Shown here: in pieces, positions 11,160 to 21,906 of the stretch | How the letters are laid out: every line of letters begins with the position of its first letter | Numbering within the stretch: position 1 is the first letter of the stretch | Source of the DNA: Kryptolebias marmoratus | Lineage: Eukaryota; Chordata; Actinopteri; Cyprinodontiformes; Rivulidae | NCBI RefSeq assembly: GCF_001649575.2 | Contig: NC_051452.1 | Coordinates: 13,527,621-13,591,620, forward strand | Direction: 5' to 3' | DNA: 64,000 nt | Notes under the pieces: generated by a model | Told to the model about the DNA's origin: nothing | The model's input: the letters and a program-made list of their open reading frames with translations, nothing else | The model's database searches: none | Position numbers and translations under genes: made by a program

Positions 11160-12700
11160 CTTCTAATGCCTAGGGTTTTAGGTAAGTTCATCCTATAATT
11201 CAACAGCTTGTAAACCCATCTTTAGCCGCATCAACTCTCGGTAGGGGTTTTCTGTATGACTGGCTCCCTCTCTCTCATGGTTGTAGAGTAATTTTGGCTC
11301 ACTCTTCAGTTCATTGAGGTTGGCAGACATTTGTTTCAGCTCAGCTATATTAAGGTCCTATCACAGTATTTCAATCAGGTTGAGGTCTGGACTTTGACAA
11401 GACCATTCCAACACATTGATTCTTTTCTTTTTAAGCTGTTCTGTAGATTAGCAGTTGTGTTTAGGATTATGGTTCAAGGTTCAGCTGTCAGACAGATGGC
11501 CACCTGTTTGACTCTAGAATCCTTTGGTCTAAATGGTCGACTTAGTGGGACATTATCCATTTATCTTATGGTTGTAGAGTAATTTTGGCCCACTCTTCTT
11601 TACAGCTAGCTTTAATTCATTGGGGTTCTGCTCAGCTCCAAGGTCCCACCACAGAATTTCAGTCAGGTTGAGGTTCTGGACTTTGACTGGGCCATTCTGA
11701 CACCTTGATTCTCCCCTTTTTAAAGCCGTTCTGTTGTAGATTTGCTGCCGTGTTTAGGATCGTAGGCCAAGCTTCAGCTGTGGGACAGATGACCTCACAA
11801 TTAACTCCAGAATCATTTTATGATGAACTCAAACCATCACCTCTCCTCCAACGTGCTTCACAGTTGATATAAAGTGTTTTTGCTGTTATGCTGTAATATT
11901 TTCACCAAAAATGGTGCTGTGAATTTTTGGTAAACAGCGCTGCTTTAGTTTCATCTGTCCAAAGAATATTGCTTAAGAAGTCTTCAGTTGAAACTTTACA
12001 AACCAACATTGTGCTGTCATGTTGCTTTTTGGGAAAAAAGGGTTTCTCCTGCATCTCTTCCAAACAAGCTGTACTAGTTCTGTCTTTCTCTAATTGTCCT
12101 GTCATGACCTTTGACCTTTTACCCGCTAACTGAGGCCTGTAAAGATCAAAATAGAACTTTTAGGTGTTTTGTAATTTCTCTGAGCACTGGACGGCCTGAC
12201 CTTGGGGTGAACGTGCTGAGGAGACTCTTGAAAATTGTGTAATCTTTCTCTGTACAGAATAATGGGCTCCCAGTTGTTTGGCACCAACCTTGAATCCCCC
12301 GTAGCTTGATGGCCGCCAATGGTTGCTTCTGTAAAGCAAAGCTTCTCAAACTCCTCTGCTTTCGACCTACAAAACAAACCTGCCCCTGACTATTCTTGGA
12401 GTACACAAACACTGCAAAGTATTTAATAAAACTCACTGTCAAACATTATACAATACTTTAGACATTTATGACCTCTGCTTTATTCTTTTGTTACAGTTAA
12501 GACTAAATATAGCAGTCATTTTAAAGTTAATTTGATTTCCGTAGATCTTAAGACCCCGCAAATGATGTATCACAACCCTAACTTTGGGAACCACTGACTG
12601 CTAATATCTTTTCACCTTCGAATGTTTTTAACACACATGTATATGCCATGTTCTGCCCCATAATACTCTAGAATTAAAAGAAGGTGGACTTTCCTTTACC
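11160..12700 (-). mobile_element. decayed Tc1-like transposon, second family (copy A, antisense)
   Basis: The plus strand shows the complement of a Tc1-like element common in fish: blocks such as TCAGGTTGAGGTCTGGACTT, CCATTCCAACAC...TTGATTC and CAGCTGTCAGACAGATGGCC. Related copies lie at 35555-36370 (same orientation) and 38280-39345 (opposite orientation). All frames are broken. A segment of about 290 bases is duplicated in tandem (11270-11560 versus 11565-11850). A hAT-like element (12337-12596) interrupts the right part, after which the Tc1 sequence resumes. Confidence 0.8.
12337..12596. mobile_element. hAT-like element nested in the second-family Tc1 copy
   Basis: The left end CAAAGCTTCTCAAACTCCT and the right end ...CTTTGGGAACCACTG have the form of hAT terminal repeats. 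Sequence on both sides belongs to the Tc1-like copy. A clear 8-bp duplication was not found, so the exact borders are approximate. No coding sequence. Confidence 0.55.
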
Positions 12701-13712
12701 TGTGTGCTTGAAACAAAAGTTTTAATGCTTACATGTGACAATGTGCTGACACAAAATGTTTGTGCTTGCAATATTTGACTTCTATTAAAGTAGCAGATAA
12801 GGGGGTTGTTACTGCGGGCCATAAAGAGGACCAGAGCCATGATTTTGACAGGGGATATTGTTCCCTGCAATTATCTCCCATCAAAACCTCAGCCGTCACG
12901 TCTTTGCCAGTCTCCACAGAGCTTTTGTTGCTAAGCTTTATTATCGCTGACGTCCCAGAGCACAGAGAGGGAAAAATAACCCCTGTCCTGTCTTAAGTAA
13001 ATTGGAAGTGAAGGGAAGAAATATGCTGACTTGTAGCCGCAGGCTGCTGGGTTACGATCGCCCCCCCCACCCACTATACTTTTAAGAGTTCTTGGTGTTT
13101 GATTACCTTTTAAAAAAAAACTTTTGTCTACACCATCTCTGCAAAGGGAGGATGATCTATGTTTCCCCATATTCACTCACTCAATGAAACAGCACCCTGC
13201 GAGCACTTTGAGTCGAGTCTAAATAACAGCAGCTATTAATCTCGTTGGACACTTGAGGCCGGATTGGATTTTCGGTGAAGCTAGTCCCGACGCCGCACAG
13301 GCTTTCTAATCTATTCAGGCTTCACTTTGTCAGACGTTTATTTCTTTTCCTGCCGCATATCTGCATTCAGCAGGAGGGATTTGTGTGATGGATGGCAAAA
13401 ACTGCAACCAGAGCAGGAGGAGAACTGAGACCTAGTCCTAGACGGGTCATTTGACGGACACTTTGACTCTGACCAGACCAGATGGCCAGTCCAAGCAGAA
13501 ACCAAAGTTGATTGCCAATGTCTCAAAGCAACTCAAATATCCAAAAGTTAATAGCAGTTCATGCAAACACTTTATTTTTCTAAATAAATCTTTACATTGG
13601 TGTCAGTTTTGCATTACATCATTATTCCAGCAAAGCTCTACACTTAACTAGTGTCTGGAATTTTTCTCAGTTTAGTTTGTATTCTCAAAAAAGGCAGCAT
13701 TTTATTGGGATG
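12701..13712. other. no gene seen; possible conserved non-coding segment at 12760-13000
   Basis: The stretch 12760-13000 is free of recognised repeats and has balanced composition with GATA-like and CRE-like words (AGATAAGG, GCTGACGTC). This would fit a regulatory element but is only a composition-based guess. The rest is plain. Confidence 0.35.
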
Positions 13713-14006
13713 CTACTGTTGGAGACCAGTTGGAGACACGAAATTGTGAGAAAAAAAGGAAATTTTCACTTGAATTCAAGACCCATTCTTGTGAATGACA
13801 TGCAAATTTTTCTTTTTCTTGCAATTTACTCACAAAGTGTCTCAATTACATCTCAGTTTGATTGCAAGTTTGTCTCCAACCAGTAAGTTTGGTTTTTATA
13901 GGTGACCAAACCCTCCCAAAGACATTTTTGTGACTAAATTGCAAGAACAAAATTGTGTTTTTACAATTTTGTATTTCAGACTAGTCGCCAACAGGTCCTA
14001 CTGTAA
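13713..14006. mobile_element. unassigned inverted-repeat element (family IR-1), copy 1
   Basis: The left arm CTGTTGGAGACCAG and the right arm CTAGTCGCCAACAG are inverted and agree at 12 of 14 positions. The interior is AT-rich and non-coding. Three further copies with the same arms are at 17067-17247, 26420-26671 and 54871-55770. Structure suggests a miniature DNA transposon; superfamily not determined. Confidence 0.6.
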
Positions 14007-17000
14007 AGCTCAATAAGGATTTTTCAAAGCGTCCCAGAATGAGGAAAATGATGGTTTCCCACAATGATATTAAAAAAATATTATTATAAACGTTTGCATG
14101 CTTCTCTAATATCGTGCAACCTTAGTTGCATCAACCTTCCCAATAAGATTGGTAGTTTTAGCTTATTAAAGTAATTTAATCCACACAGTAAATGAAGCAG
14201 CAGTCACTTCGAGTTGCTTGGTTACTGATTGTAATAATGTTTAATGAAAGGTATCCGGATAAAACCCCTTGGAGTTTTTCCGGTTTGTTGTATTTGCATT
14301 TTTCTCCTTGCTGCTGGTGAAACATCTTGTGTTGACAAGTTCACAGGAAACGTGTTAAACAAGCGCAAAGACGGCGGGCCTGTGTCTGGAAATCCACCCG
14401 CTCCGTGTCTGTAAAGCCTGCTGGAAACAGCCGTGTGTTCCGTCAGCAGCTCCGAGGCAGCCAAGCAGACTCCACTGCATCTGCCGAGGATTTCCCCGAG
14501 GCTCCCAGTAAGAACTGAATCAGACAGGAGGGAGGGAGGCGGGTCGGGGAGATGGAGGCTGAAGCCTTAGGTTTACAGACTTCTCACAGATCAGAAACAG
14601 GAACAAAAATAATAATAATAAAATAAAAAAATGAAAAACTCAGGAGAAAGCATCTGACAAATATGAAGTTTGAGAGATGTTTTTTCAGCCATTTCTTACC
14701 ACCTTTTTTAAATTGTCTTTGTTTCCACTGGTTAAAGAGCACACATGTTTCAAAGTGAGGTTCTCTGGAAGGGTTATCAACAATCAACATCTCACCTGCT
14801 GCAGATTCAACCTCAGTTTCACTGGAAATGACTTTTGCTGTTTTAACACTAAAAATATATACATTTTTTTTTAGTAAGTTACAGTAGAATTGTTGGTTTT
14901 CATATTAAAGTGACAACAGTACTGCATAAGCTGTTATGGTAATGTTACTGTAAATTTACAATGCATTCTGGGAAAATATTACCATCTTACCCAGACGAGA
15001 ACATGTGTATGAACACCACTTTTTGAGACACAAAAGTGGCCAAAAGCAGCTAAATCGATGTTATAAAGTCTGGAGCTGCAGCTGCAGGAAGTTCAGAGTC
15101 AGTGATTTGGGGATTCGGAGGTAGAAAGAAGGTTGACTGTAGAGCGGCTTTGGTTGTCAGAGCTCTTCTGGTTGTGCGTTTTAAAAAACGGCTTTAATCA
15201 CCTCATGCTGAGAATTAAATGAGAATAGTCACACTCTGCTGTCTTATCGGCTGGTTCAGTGTTGCCAGAGGTAACTTCAGAAAATCCTGCCGCCTCGCAT
15301 GATAATTTGAAGGAGAGAGATAATTCGAGAACAAAGAGAAATGTCCGAGCACCTCCACAGCACACTAATTGCACTAAGAATGATATCTCATTTATTTCAT
15401 CAGTAAACATAAACATAATTACAACAAGTGTGGTTTTGTGTTAAAGAAAAAGCTGATTTATTCTTAGCCTAAGGTTTATTAAAACAAATTGAAACGTGCT
15501 AAAGAAAAAAATCTCCAAAATGATTCTGCTGTTACAAAAAATAAACTAACTCTAAGGGCATTTTTTTAATTACCTGAGAAACAAATCCTACTGAGGTACT
15601 TGATTTGTAAAAACTAAAACTTTTTTTTTTTTTACAGTATATTTGACAAGTTTTCCCAGACAATTCAAACGTATCATCACGTATCTAAAATCGTGAGGAA
15701 AAACTGTTCTTATCTTTTTTATTATCTTAAACCAAAACAAATAGTCCCTGTCTTAATGTTCTGGTTTAAACCTTTTTATTTGAGAAAAGTAGTACCTTAT
15801 TTATTCTTTAATTTTTATTTAGAGTATAATTTAAGTTTAAAAAAAATCCTTATTGGAAGGCTCTGAAATAGAAAGATTATCAAGATGGGTGAATACTTTT
15901 GGAACGCCCTGATGTCTCACTGTAACAGAGGAATCCTCCGGCTGGCATTGGGTCAAAATGAACCCTGAGGCCAACGACAGCAGGACATGAATTTTAACAT
16001 AAAATCAACTTCTCCTAAAATAAAATGGTGCAGTTTGAAAGAGTTTACTCCAGTATATATTAATATGCAATGCTGAAAAGCAGGTACGCATTCAATGTGA
16101 ACAAAGCACTCGACTGAATCTAGTAAAAACCACTTGGAAGCTTGAGTCACGTGACTGACCTACATTAGGCTGGCTGTAGTCTGTGAAGGTCCACAAATGT
16201 GGTGGAATCAGGCAAGTGTAGAATCTAAGAGAAGAAATATAAGAGTGAATCTGCTGCTAAACATGAAATAAAAGAGAAAGGATGAGTAAGACAACTGTCA
16301 GGAATAAATATCTGGGATCAAACAGGACAGTGGAGCATCATAAGACAGCTCTGCTTCAAACACATGGCTTTGACAAAACTTAAGCTTGATTGGTAAGTTT
16401 AACATTTCTATTTTTTTTCTAACTCTAGTTAGTTTTTTGGAACATTTATACCACAAATATTAACTTATCTCCAGTCTGTCTATAAAGCCTGTTATAATTT
16501 ATGTTTTAGAAACCTATCTGCATACTGTACTCAACAAATTTCACCATAAATACATACCAACACACAGAAAATGCTGGACTTTTTGCTCCCAAACGGCTCC
16601 TCCATGGACATCAGCATTGTTGACCTGTTTTCAGTCACTTCGGCTGTTTCCGTAGGTAAACCAACATGGTAGATGGCATCCATTTACAAATTTTGCTTAT
16701 ACATTTTTAATTTAAGGACACATTAAACATCGATATAAAAAAAACATTTTGGGCACGTTACTTCATGATTTTTTTAAATTCTTTGACCAGTAGTATGATC
16801 TTTAACTAATATGACAAGAAATATCACTTTTTATACTATGGTTAGTCTATAATTCAAAGGACTATTTACCTAAAAATAAAAGGTCAAAATTAGGAGGCAC
16901 CTTCTTCAGGCACCATTCCTACACTGGCTATAAATTACACAAGCTGATTTATTTACGGTTCTGACGTGACACAAGCGGCTAGTAATTCACTTTCATCATC

Positions 17001-17066
17001 TCATAATTTCCTCTTGGAAAAAGCCTCGATCCGTCAGTGGTAGACGAGCATGAACACGTGGCAGTG
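14007..17066. other. no gene seen
   Basis: AT-rich non-coding DNA. The 80-codon minus frame at 14222-14464 lies in a slightly GC-richer patch and matches nothing I recognise. T-rich and A-rich runs occur near 14865 and 15622-15634. Confidence 0.45.
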
Positions 17067-17247
17067 TCTGACTGGGCTGCGACTGTCGCTGACTTGTTGG
17101 TGAAAAGCATTCGCAAAGGGAGTCTCCAATTCTCCAGATGTGTCCCCAGGCTCGCTGGTCATTTAAAATCAGTCAGGCTTTAAGTAAAATTCCACAGATT
17201 TTGAGTCACCAACCAGTCACCAGCAGCCAAAGCCCAGTGGGATGAAG
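17067..17247. mobile_element. unassigned inverted-repeat element (family IR-1), copy 2
   Basis: The left arm GACTGGGCTGCGACTGTCGC and the right arm, complementary to CCCACTGGGCTTTGGCTG, frame about 180 bases. The internal GGGAGTCTCCAA block is shared with the copy at 26420-26671. Confidence 0.6.
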
Positions 17248-18490
17248 AAGGCTGATAAAGATGGACTCCCCTGAGATGTAAAGGCAAGGACGACCTTTAG
17301 GACAGAGGCGCTCATAGATGCTTGCATTCGGGACACTAAAACCAGAGAGCTGAGCCTGAAAAACTTGGACATCAAAGGCAAAGCCAGTTCCAGGCGCCCT
17401 GATCCGTTACCTAATCTTCATATTCCCTTTATCATCTATTTATGAGGCTCCACTCTCATCCAAATATGCAAATATTCCTCCTCAGTGTGCAGCTGGTCAT
17501 AAATACAAGACTCCTGCTTTCAGGAGCTCCTTTGGTTCGAAGGGATGGCCCCCCCCCCCATCCCGGGATGTTTGGAGTTAATTCAGAGTTGACCTAATGC
17601 AAATTCAGCTTAGCTGTCACACTTGTCTACGTCGGGCGTTTGCGGTAACCCCCCGCCTCCTGCCCTGATATATGCCTCCAATTTAAATCCCATCCATCTG
17701 TTACGGATGACAGGAAATAATTCATGCTGCTGAAATGCTGTCAGACAAGGACCGTTTCTCCTGGCGGATATCAATTTCAATGCCAGACGACAATTCCTAG
17801 GCTTGTCCTACACATCAGAGTCGCTGTGCAGCGGGGGTTAACCGTGTACTCCAGGACACGCCTGGAAAGACCTTAAACTCGGTGCAAAAAACCCCAAAAC
17901 GCGACCACACGTGCGCCACAGTCGATTTCAACACCCTTTTTTCATGCGGCAGCGTACAAGCAAAAGCAACGGGGAGTCTGAGGCTTTTTTTTCCCCCTGC
18001 CTTGCCGCCATCGATTTGCTTCGCACAGAAGTCATTTTAAACCAAAATCCTGAATGTTCTGTCAAATCGCCTTTTGTCTGATGCGTAGTCATCAAAAGAG
18101 AGTAGAAAAAAGCGAACAGTCAGGATGAAGAGTAATAGCTGCTATGCTTTTGATCACTGAGCTGCGGCAAGTTTTGACCTTTTGTGTCGCATCGAGGAGT
18201 CTGTAAATATCTGTTTCTCTGCCAAATCTGAACATTTACTGTGAATGCATCAACCGATTTGTTATTTCTAACTTTGAGATACTAAAAAACGCTCAAAATG
18301 TGCATCTCAGTTAGGAGCATGGTAACAGTACAGTGTACTGTGTAAAAACAAACAAAAAGAAAAAGACAATTTTCCTAGACAACAATGGGAATTTTGGGTA
18401 AAACGAGTAAGAAGACCCAGTCCTCCTTGGGGCTCAACATTTTTCACAGTAAAAACATCACAGTTTAAACGAGTCATAGAAAATTGGACT
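17248..18490. other. no gene seen; possible conserved non-coding segment at 17400-17830
   Basis: No repeat family is recognised from 17400 to 17830. It contains a perfect octamer ATGCAAAT at 17466-17473 and several AT-rich homeodomain-type words. This is a candidate enhancer-like segment by appearance only. An eight-base C run sits near 17551-17559. Confidence 0.35.
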
Positions 18491-18944
18491 TGACATGCCT
18501 ATGAATTGTAAGGATTTGGGTTTTGTTTTGTCTTGATTTATTTTGTTGTTCTTTTTGTCTGTGAATTGTTCTGTTTTGTGCCTTGTCCTCTGTCATCATT
18601 CGTTTCCCCTCAGTCTGCCCCTGTTTGTCTGCCACGCCCATCTTCACCTGTCAGCGATTGTAATCACTCACCTGTGTCCACTTCCCATAATTATCCTTTG
18701 TTTTAAAACCTGGTCAGCTTCTTCACTTCCCCGCCGGTTCATTGTTGTGTTTATGTTGGATCCTGTACCTTCGCTGTCTTGCCTAGCCTTGCCTTGCTTC
18801 TTTGGATGTTTTGTTTAGTTCTTTATTTGCTGCTACGTCAGCTTTTTGTTTTTGTTAGGTTTTATTTGAATAATTTACTTTTCGTTAAAAGATGATCTGT
18901 CTGCGTTCTGGGTTCGCCTCCGTCTTCCCCCGTCATGACATGAA
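18491..18944. mobile_element. possible LTR-like or other dispersed repeat
   Basis: This is a pyrimidine-rich segment with the right boundary CCCCCGTCATGACATGAATG and a left boundary near TTGACATGCC. The end reading (complement) GGAGGCGAACCCAGAACG resembles a fish repeat I recall from other genomes. No second copy lies in the window, so class and limits are uncertain. Confidence 0.35.
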
Positions 18945-19380
18945 TGGCATTTTGAAATGTTTTAAAGGTTTTACACAATCACAGTTTGTTTTTATGACTT
19001 TTTATGAATATTTTTCCACTGAATGTTCAGCTTGAACTGTCAAATTTCCTAAATACTCGCAAACTGATTTTACTTTCACATACTTCACATTTTTAACCTT
19101 GTACATGAAAAATGGAGGCATTTTTGTTTTCTTTCGACCAAAGTGTCTTACTGCATGAGTGCAGTGTGTTCATTCAACTTGCCATCACATTTGAGCTCAG
19201 ACTGTTTTTTTTTTTGGTCAAAACTGAAAGAGAATATTTTTTTGTTTCTTTTTTACCTCGTCATAAAACAACACATAAAACATAAAACACTGTAGCCACA
19301 TATAAATTGAAATGTCTGTTGACCAGACACTTCTGCCATTTACAGTTCAGGATTTCTTTGAGGTCTAACTTTTACTTTGT
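18945..19380. other. no gene seen
   Basis: T-rich non-coding DNA. Weak similarity of 19080-19150 (ATGGAGGCATTTTTG) to sequence near 63215 and 63635 suggests that the repeat pair listed next may be longer. Confidence 0.4.
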
Positions 19381-19510
19381 TTCATTCTGCTTGTACTAAG
19401 AGTGCTGTCAGGGAGTGAGAGACAGGTGTGTGGTTACCATGGTATCATGACGATCCTAATGAGCCACTGACAGCAGCTTTAACATTTATTTTGACCTTGC
19501 TTCATTTTAC
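19381..19510 (+). repeat. dispersed repeat pair, member 1 (GTTACCATGG family)
   Basis: The block GTCAGGGAGTGAGAGACAGG, GTGTGGTTACCATGGTATC and AATGAGCCACTGACAGCAGC is repeated at 63515-63600 with few changes. It contains a half-palindromic RFX-like site at 19433-19446. Confidence 0.7.
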
Positions 19511-19522
19511 ACTTCTTAAATC

Positions 19523-19800
19523 AGGGGTCCTCCTCAACCACCTGGCAAAGGAATAGCACCAGTCCATGTATCAGTTGTTACCAGGCCACACACAACTGAT
19601 AAAAATCTCTTATATAATCTATATACATATGTTATTTACATCGGTCTGCAGAATATTTTATTTAAAGCTGAACTGAAATTTAAAGCTGAAATCTCAAAAA
19701 ACTGACATTTCATGTATGTTTTTTAGTCAAACATCCACACAACATAGCAGGGACCAATTTTTTAACCTAAATGTTAAATGAACAGTTTTTAGCATTTGAG
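19523..19800. mobile_element. hAT-like terminal fragment
   Basis: The start CAGGGGTCCTCCTCAACCAC, followed by CACCAGTCCATGTATCAG and ACCAGGCCACAC, has the layout of the common 'caggggtcc...accggtccgtgg' hAT ends. The opposite end was not found. Confidence 0.5.
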
Positions 19801-19909
19801 TCAATAATTTTCAAAGTGGGTGATTTGTGGGGCAGAATTCCGTTCTAGTTCATGACATGCGCTGTGTCACAGCCGGCCAAGAACGCTGCTACTGTCCGGA
19901 TGTTTACTA

Positions 19910-20098
19910 GTGGAAATGGAAGAAGAAGCCTCATTTGAACACAAAGAAATGCCAAAAGACTTTGTGGGAGTAATGGATAAACAACCATACCAGTATGAAC
20001 CTGAACTGACAGCTGGATCTCCAGAATCAGATGAAAATTCTTCAGATCAGATTCTGATGATCACCAGGACTGTCAGGCTGATAAAACAATGCGCATAA
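19910..20098 (+). pseudogene. short acidic reading frame with a PYQYEPE motif, possibly a gene or transposon fragment
   Basis: A 62-codon frame starts MEMEEEASFEHKE and contains PYQYEPELTAGSPESDENSS. The PYQ(Y/F)EPE motif followed by an acidic stretch recalls the N-terminal part of fish proteins that carry the P2X7-type cytoplasmic zinc-binding domain. The Cys-rich domain that should follow is not readable downstream. It could be a first exon (a GTGAGA donor-like site follows at about 20123) or a relic. Function unknown. Confidence 0.25.
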
Positions 20099-21113
20099 CG
20101 ACCAAGTTGGGAATGTGGAACGGTGAGAACCGATTACCTCCAGATCATTGTCATGGCATCAGAACATGAAATTAAAAATCACCATAAAAACGGCAGGAGA
20201 GCGCTAACGTTGCTAACGCAAAGCTAACCTGATGCTAACTTGCAAACAACATGAGCGCGCCTCGGAGTAGCGTTTATAAACTCTCACACCAGACTAAACT
20301 AATCAACATGTCATCCTCCACATTTGCCTTTCTTTTAAAATTTAAAATAGGACTGCTGCTGACAAAAGGTCCTGTTTTTTTTGTGTGAAACAAGTCCACA
20401 GCATTAACGAGGGTCAGAGTGGTGCTTCCCCTTGAAGTAGTCCGAACTGGAGTTCTGATAGTAAAACTCCAGTGGTATTTTCTGGCTGGTTTGAACAATC
20501 AGTTCCAACGAACCGAGCTATCTTGTACTGGTATTCAGCCACTCACTGATGAATGGCTGAATGCTCTGAACCTCAGCGGATGCCACACTTCACGGAAAAA
20601 AACTAAAACACCTGAGTGGTTTCTTCAATATTCAGAATTACAAAAAACCCCAACAATTGTAATTTTAATTTTATTTTAAAATTTCTACATAAACATATTT
20701 TATGGCTATATTTTGACTGGTGTTGGCTTCAAAACAGGTTTCAGTTCAGCTTTAAAAAAATGACCACTTCTGTTTGTGACTCTTTCCTGCACTTGATTCA
20801 GTAGCAGTTATTTTTCATGTACAAGCAAACAAATAGGCTAACCCTAGCATGCCCACAAGCTAAGACAAGCAAACCTGAAAAAAAAAGTGAAAAATTAATA
20901 TCAGGTTAAATTTTGTCTACAGTAAGTCCAAAATTATTATTAGGCTTCATAAAATACAGTTGCTGTTTGTTATAATTTCGAGCAGCAGCTGCATTGGTAC
21001 ATTAACAGTTTCTTTAGAAATGTTCTAGTTTAATGTATACTTCGATCCGTGAGAGAACAAGCCAACTATAAGGCCAAGCTGGAAAATTTCAACTCAAGAC
21101 ATAAAAGCCAGGG
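20099..21113. other. no gene seen
   Basis: It contains a short cluster of GCTAAC repeats (20205-20245), a form seen in many fish intergenic repeats. Minus and plus frames between 20274 and 20804 are overlapping and featureless. Confidence 0.4.
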
Positions 21114-21242
21114 GTGGAAATTAGCACCCGCCACCCGCCAAATGCGGGTAAATATTTGAAGTGAATTTGATCAACACACGCCACTGTGGCGGGTTGGCAA
21201 TTTGAACAGAAAAGGTGTTATTTGTCCTCCTGACATATAGGG
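21114..21242. repeat. repeat flanking the assembly gap
   Basis: GGTGGAAATTAGCACCCGCC, then GCCAAATGCGGGTAAATA and a later GCCACTGTGGCGGG, form several short inverted pairs of CCCGCC / GGCGGG. This resembles a fish repeat edge. It runs directly into the run of N, which suggests the gap is caused by repeat content. Confidence 0.4.
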
Positions 21243-21906
21243 NNNNNNNNNNNNNNNNNNNNNNNNNNNNNNNNNNNNNNNNNNNNNNNNNNNNNNNNNN
21301 NNNNNNNNNNNNNNNNNNNNNNNNNNNNNNNNNNNNNNNNNNNNNNNNNNNNNNNNNNNNNNNNNNNNNNNNNNNNNNNNNNNNNNNNNNNNNNNNNNNN
21401 NNNNNNNNNNNNNNNNNNNNNNNNNNNNNNNNNNNNNNNNNNNNNNNNNNNNNNNNNNNNNNNNNNNNNNNNNNNNNNNNNNNNNNNNNNNNNNNNNNNN
21501 NNNNNNNNNNNNNNNNNNNNNNNNNNNNNNNNNNNNNNNNNNNNNNNNNNNNNNNNNNNNNNNNNNNNNNNNNNNNNNNNNNNNNNNNNNNNNNNNNNNN
21601 NNNNNNNNNNNNNNNNNNNNNNNNNNNNNNNNNNNNNNNNNNNNNNNNNNNNNNNNNNNNNNNNNNNNNNNNNNNNNNNNNNNNNNNNNNNNNNNNNNNN
21701 NNNNNNNNNNNNNNNNNNNNNNNNNNNNNNNNNNNNNNNNNNNNNNNNNNNNNNNNNNNNNNNNNNNNNNNNNNNNNNNNNNNNNNNNNNNNNNNNNNNN
21801 NNNNNNNNNNNNNNNNNNNNNNNNNNNNNNNNNNNNNNNNNNNNNNNNNNNNNNNNNNNNNNNNNNNNNNNNNNNNNNNNNNNNNNNNNNNNNNNNNNNN
21901 NNNNNN
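21243..21906. other. assembly gap (664 N)
   Basis: All bases are N. Any reading frame spanning it is an artefact. Confidence 1.

Noticed and set aside
18543..18818. 91-codon frame with hydrophobic, signal-like stretches
   Set aside because: The hydrophobicity follows from T- and C-rich repeat sequence; no conserved family.
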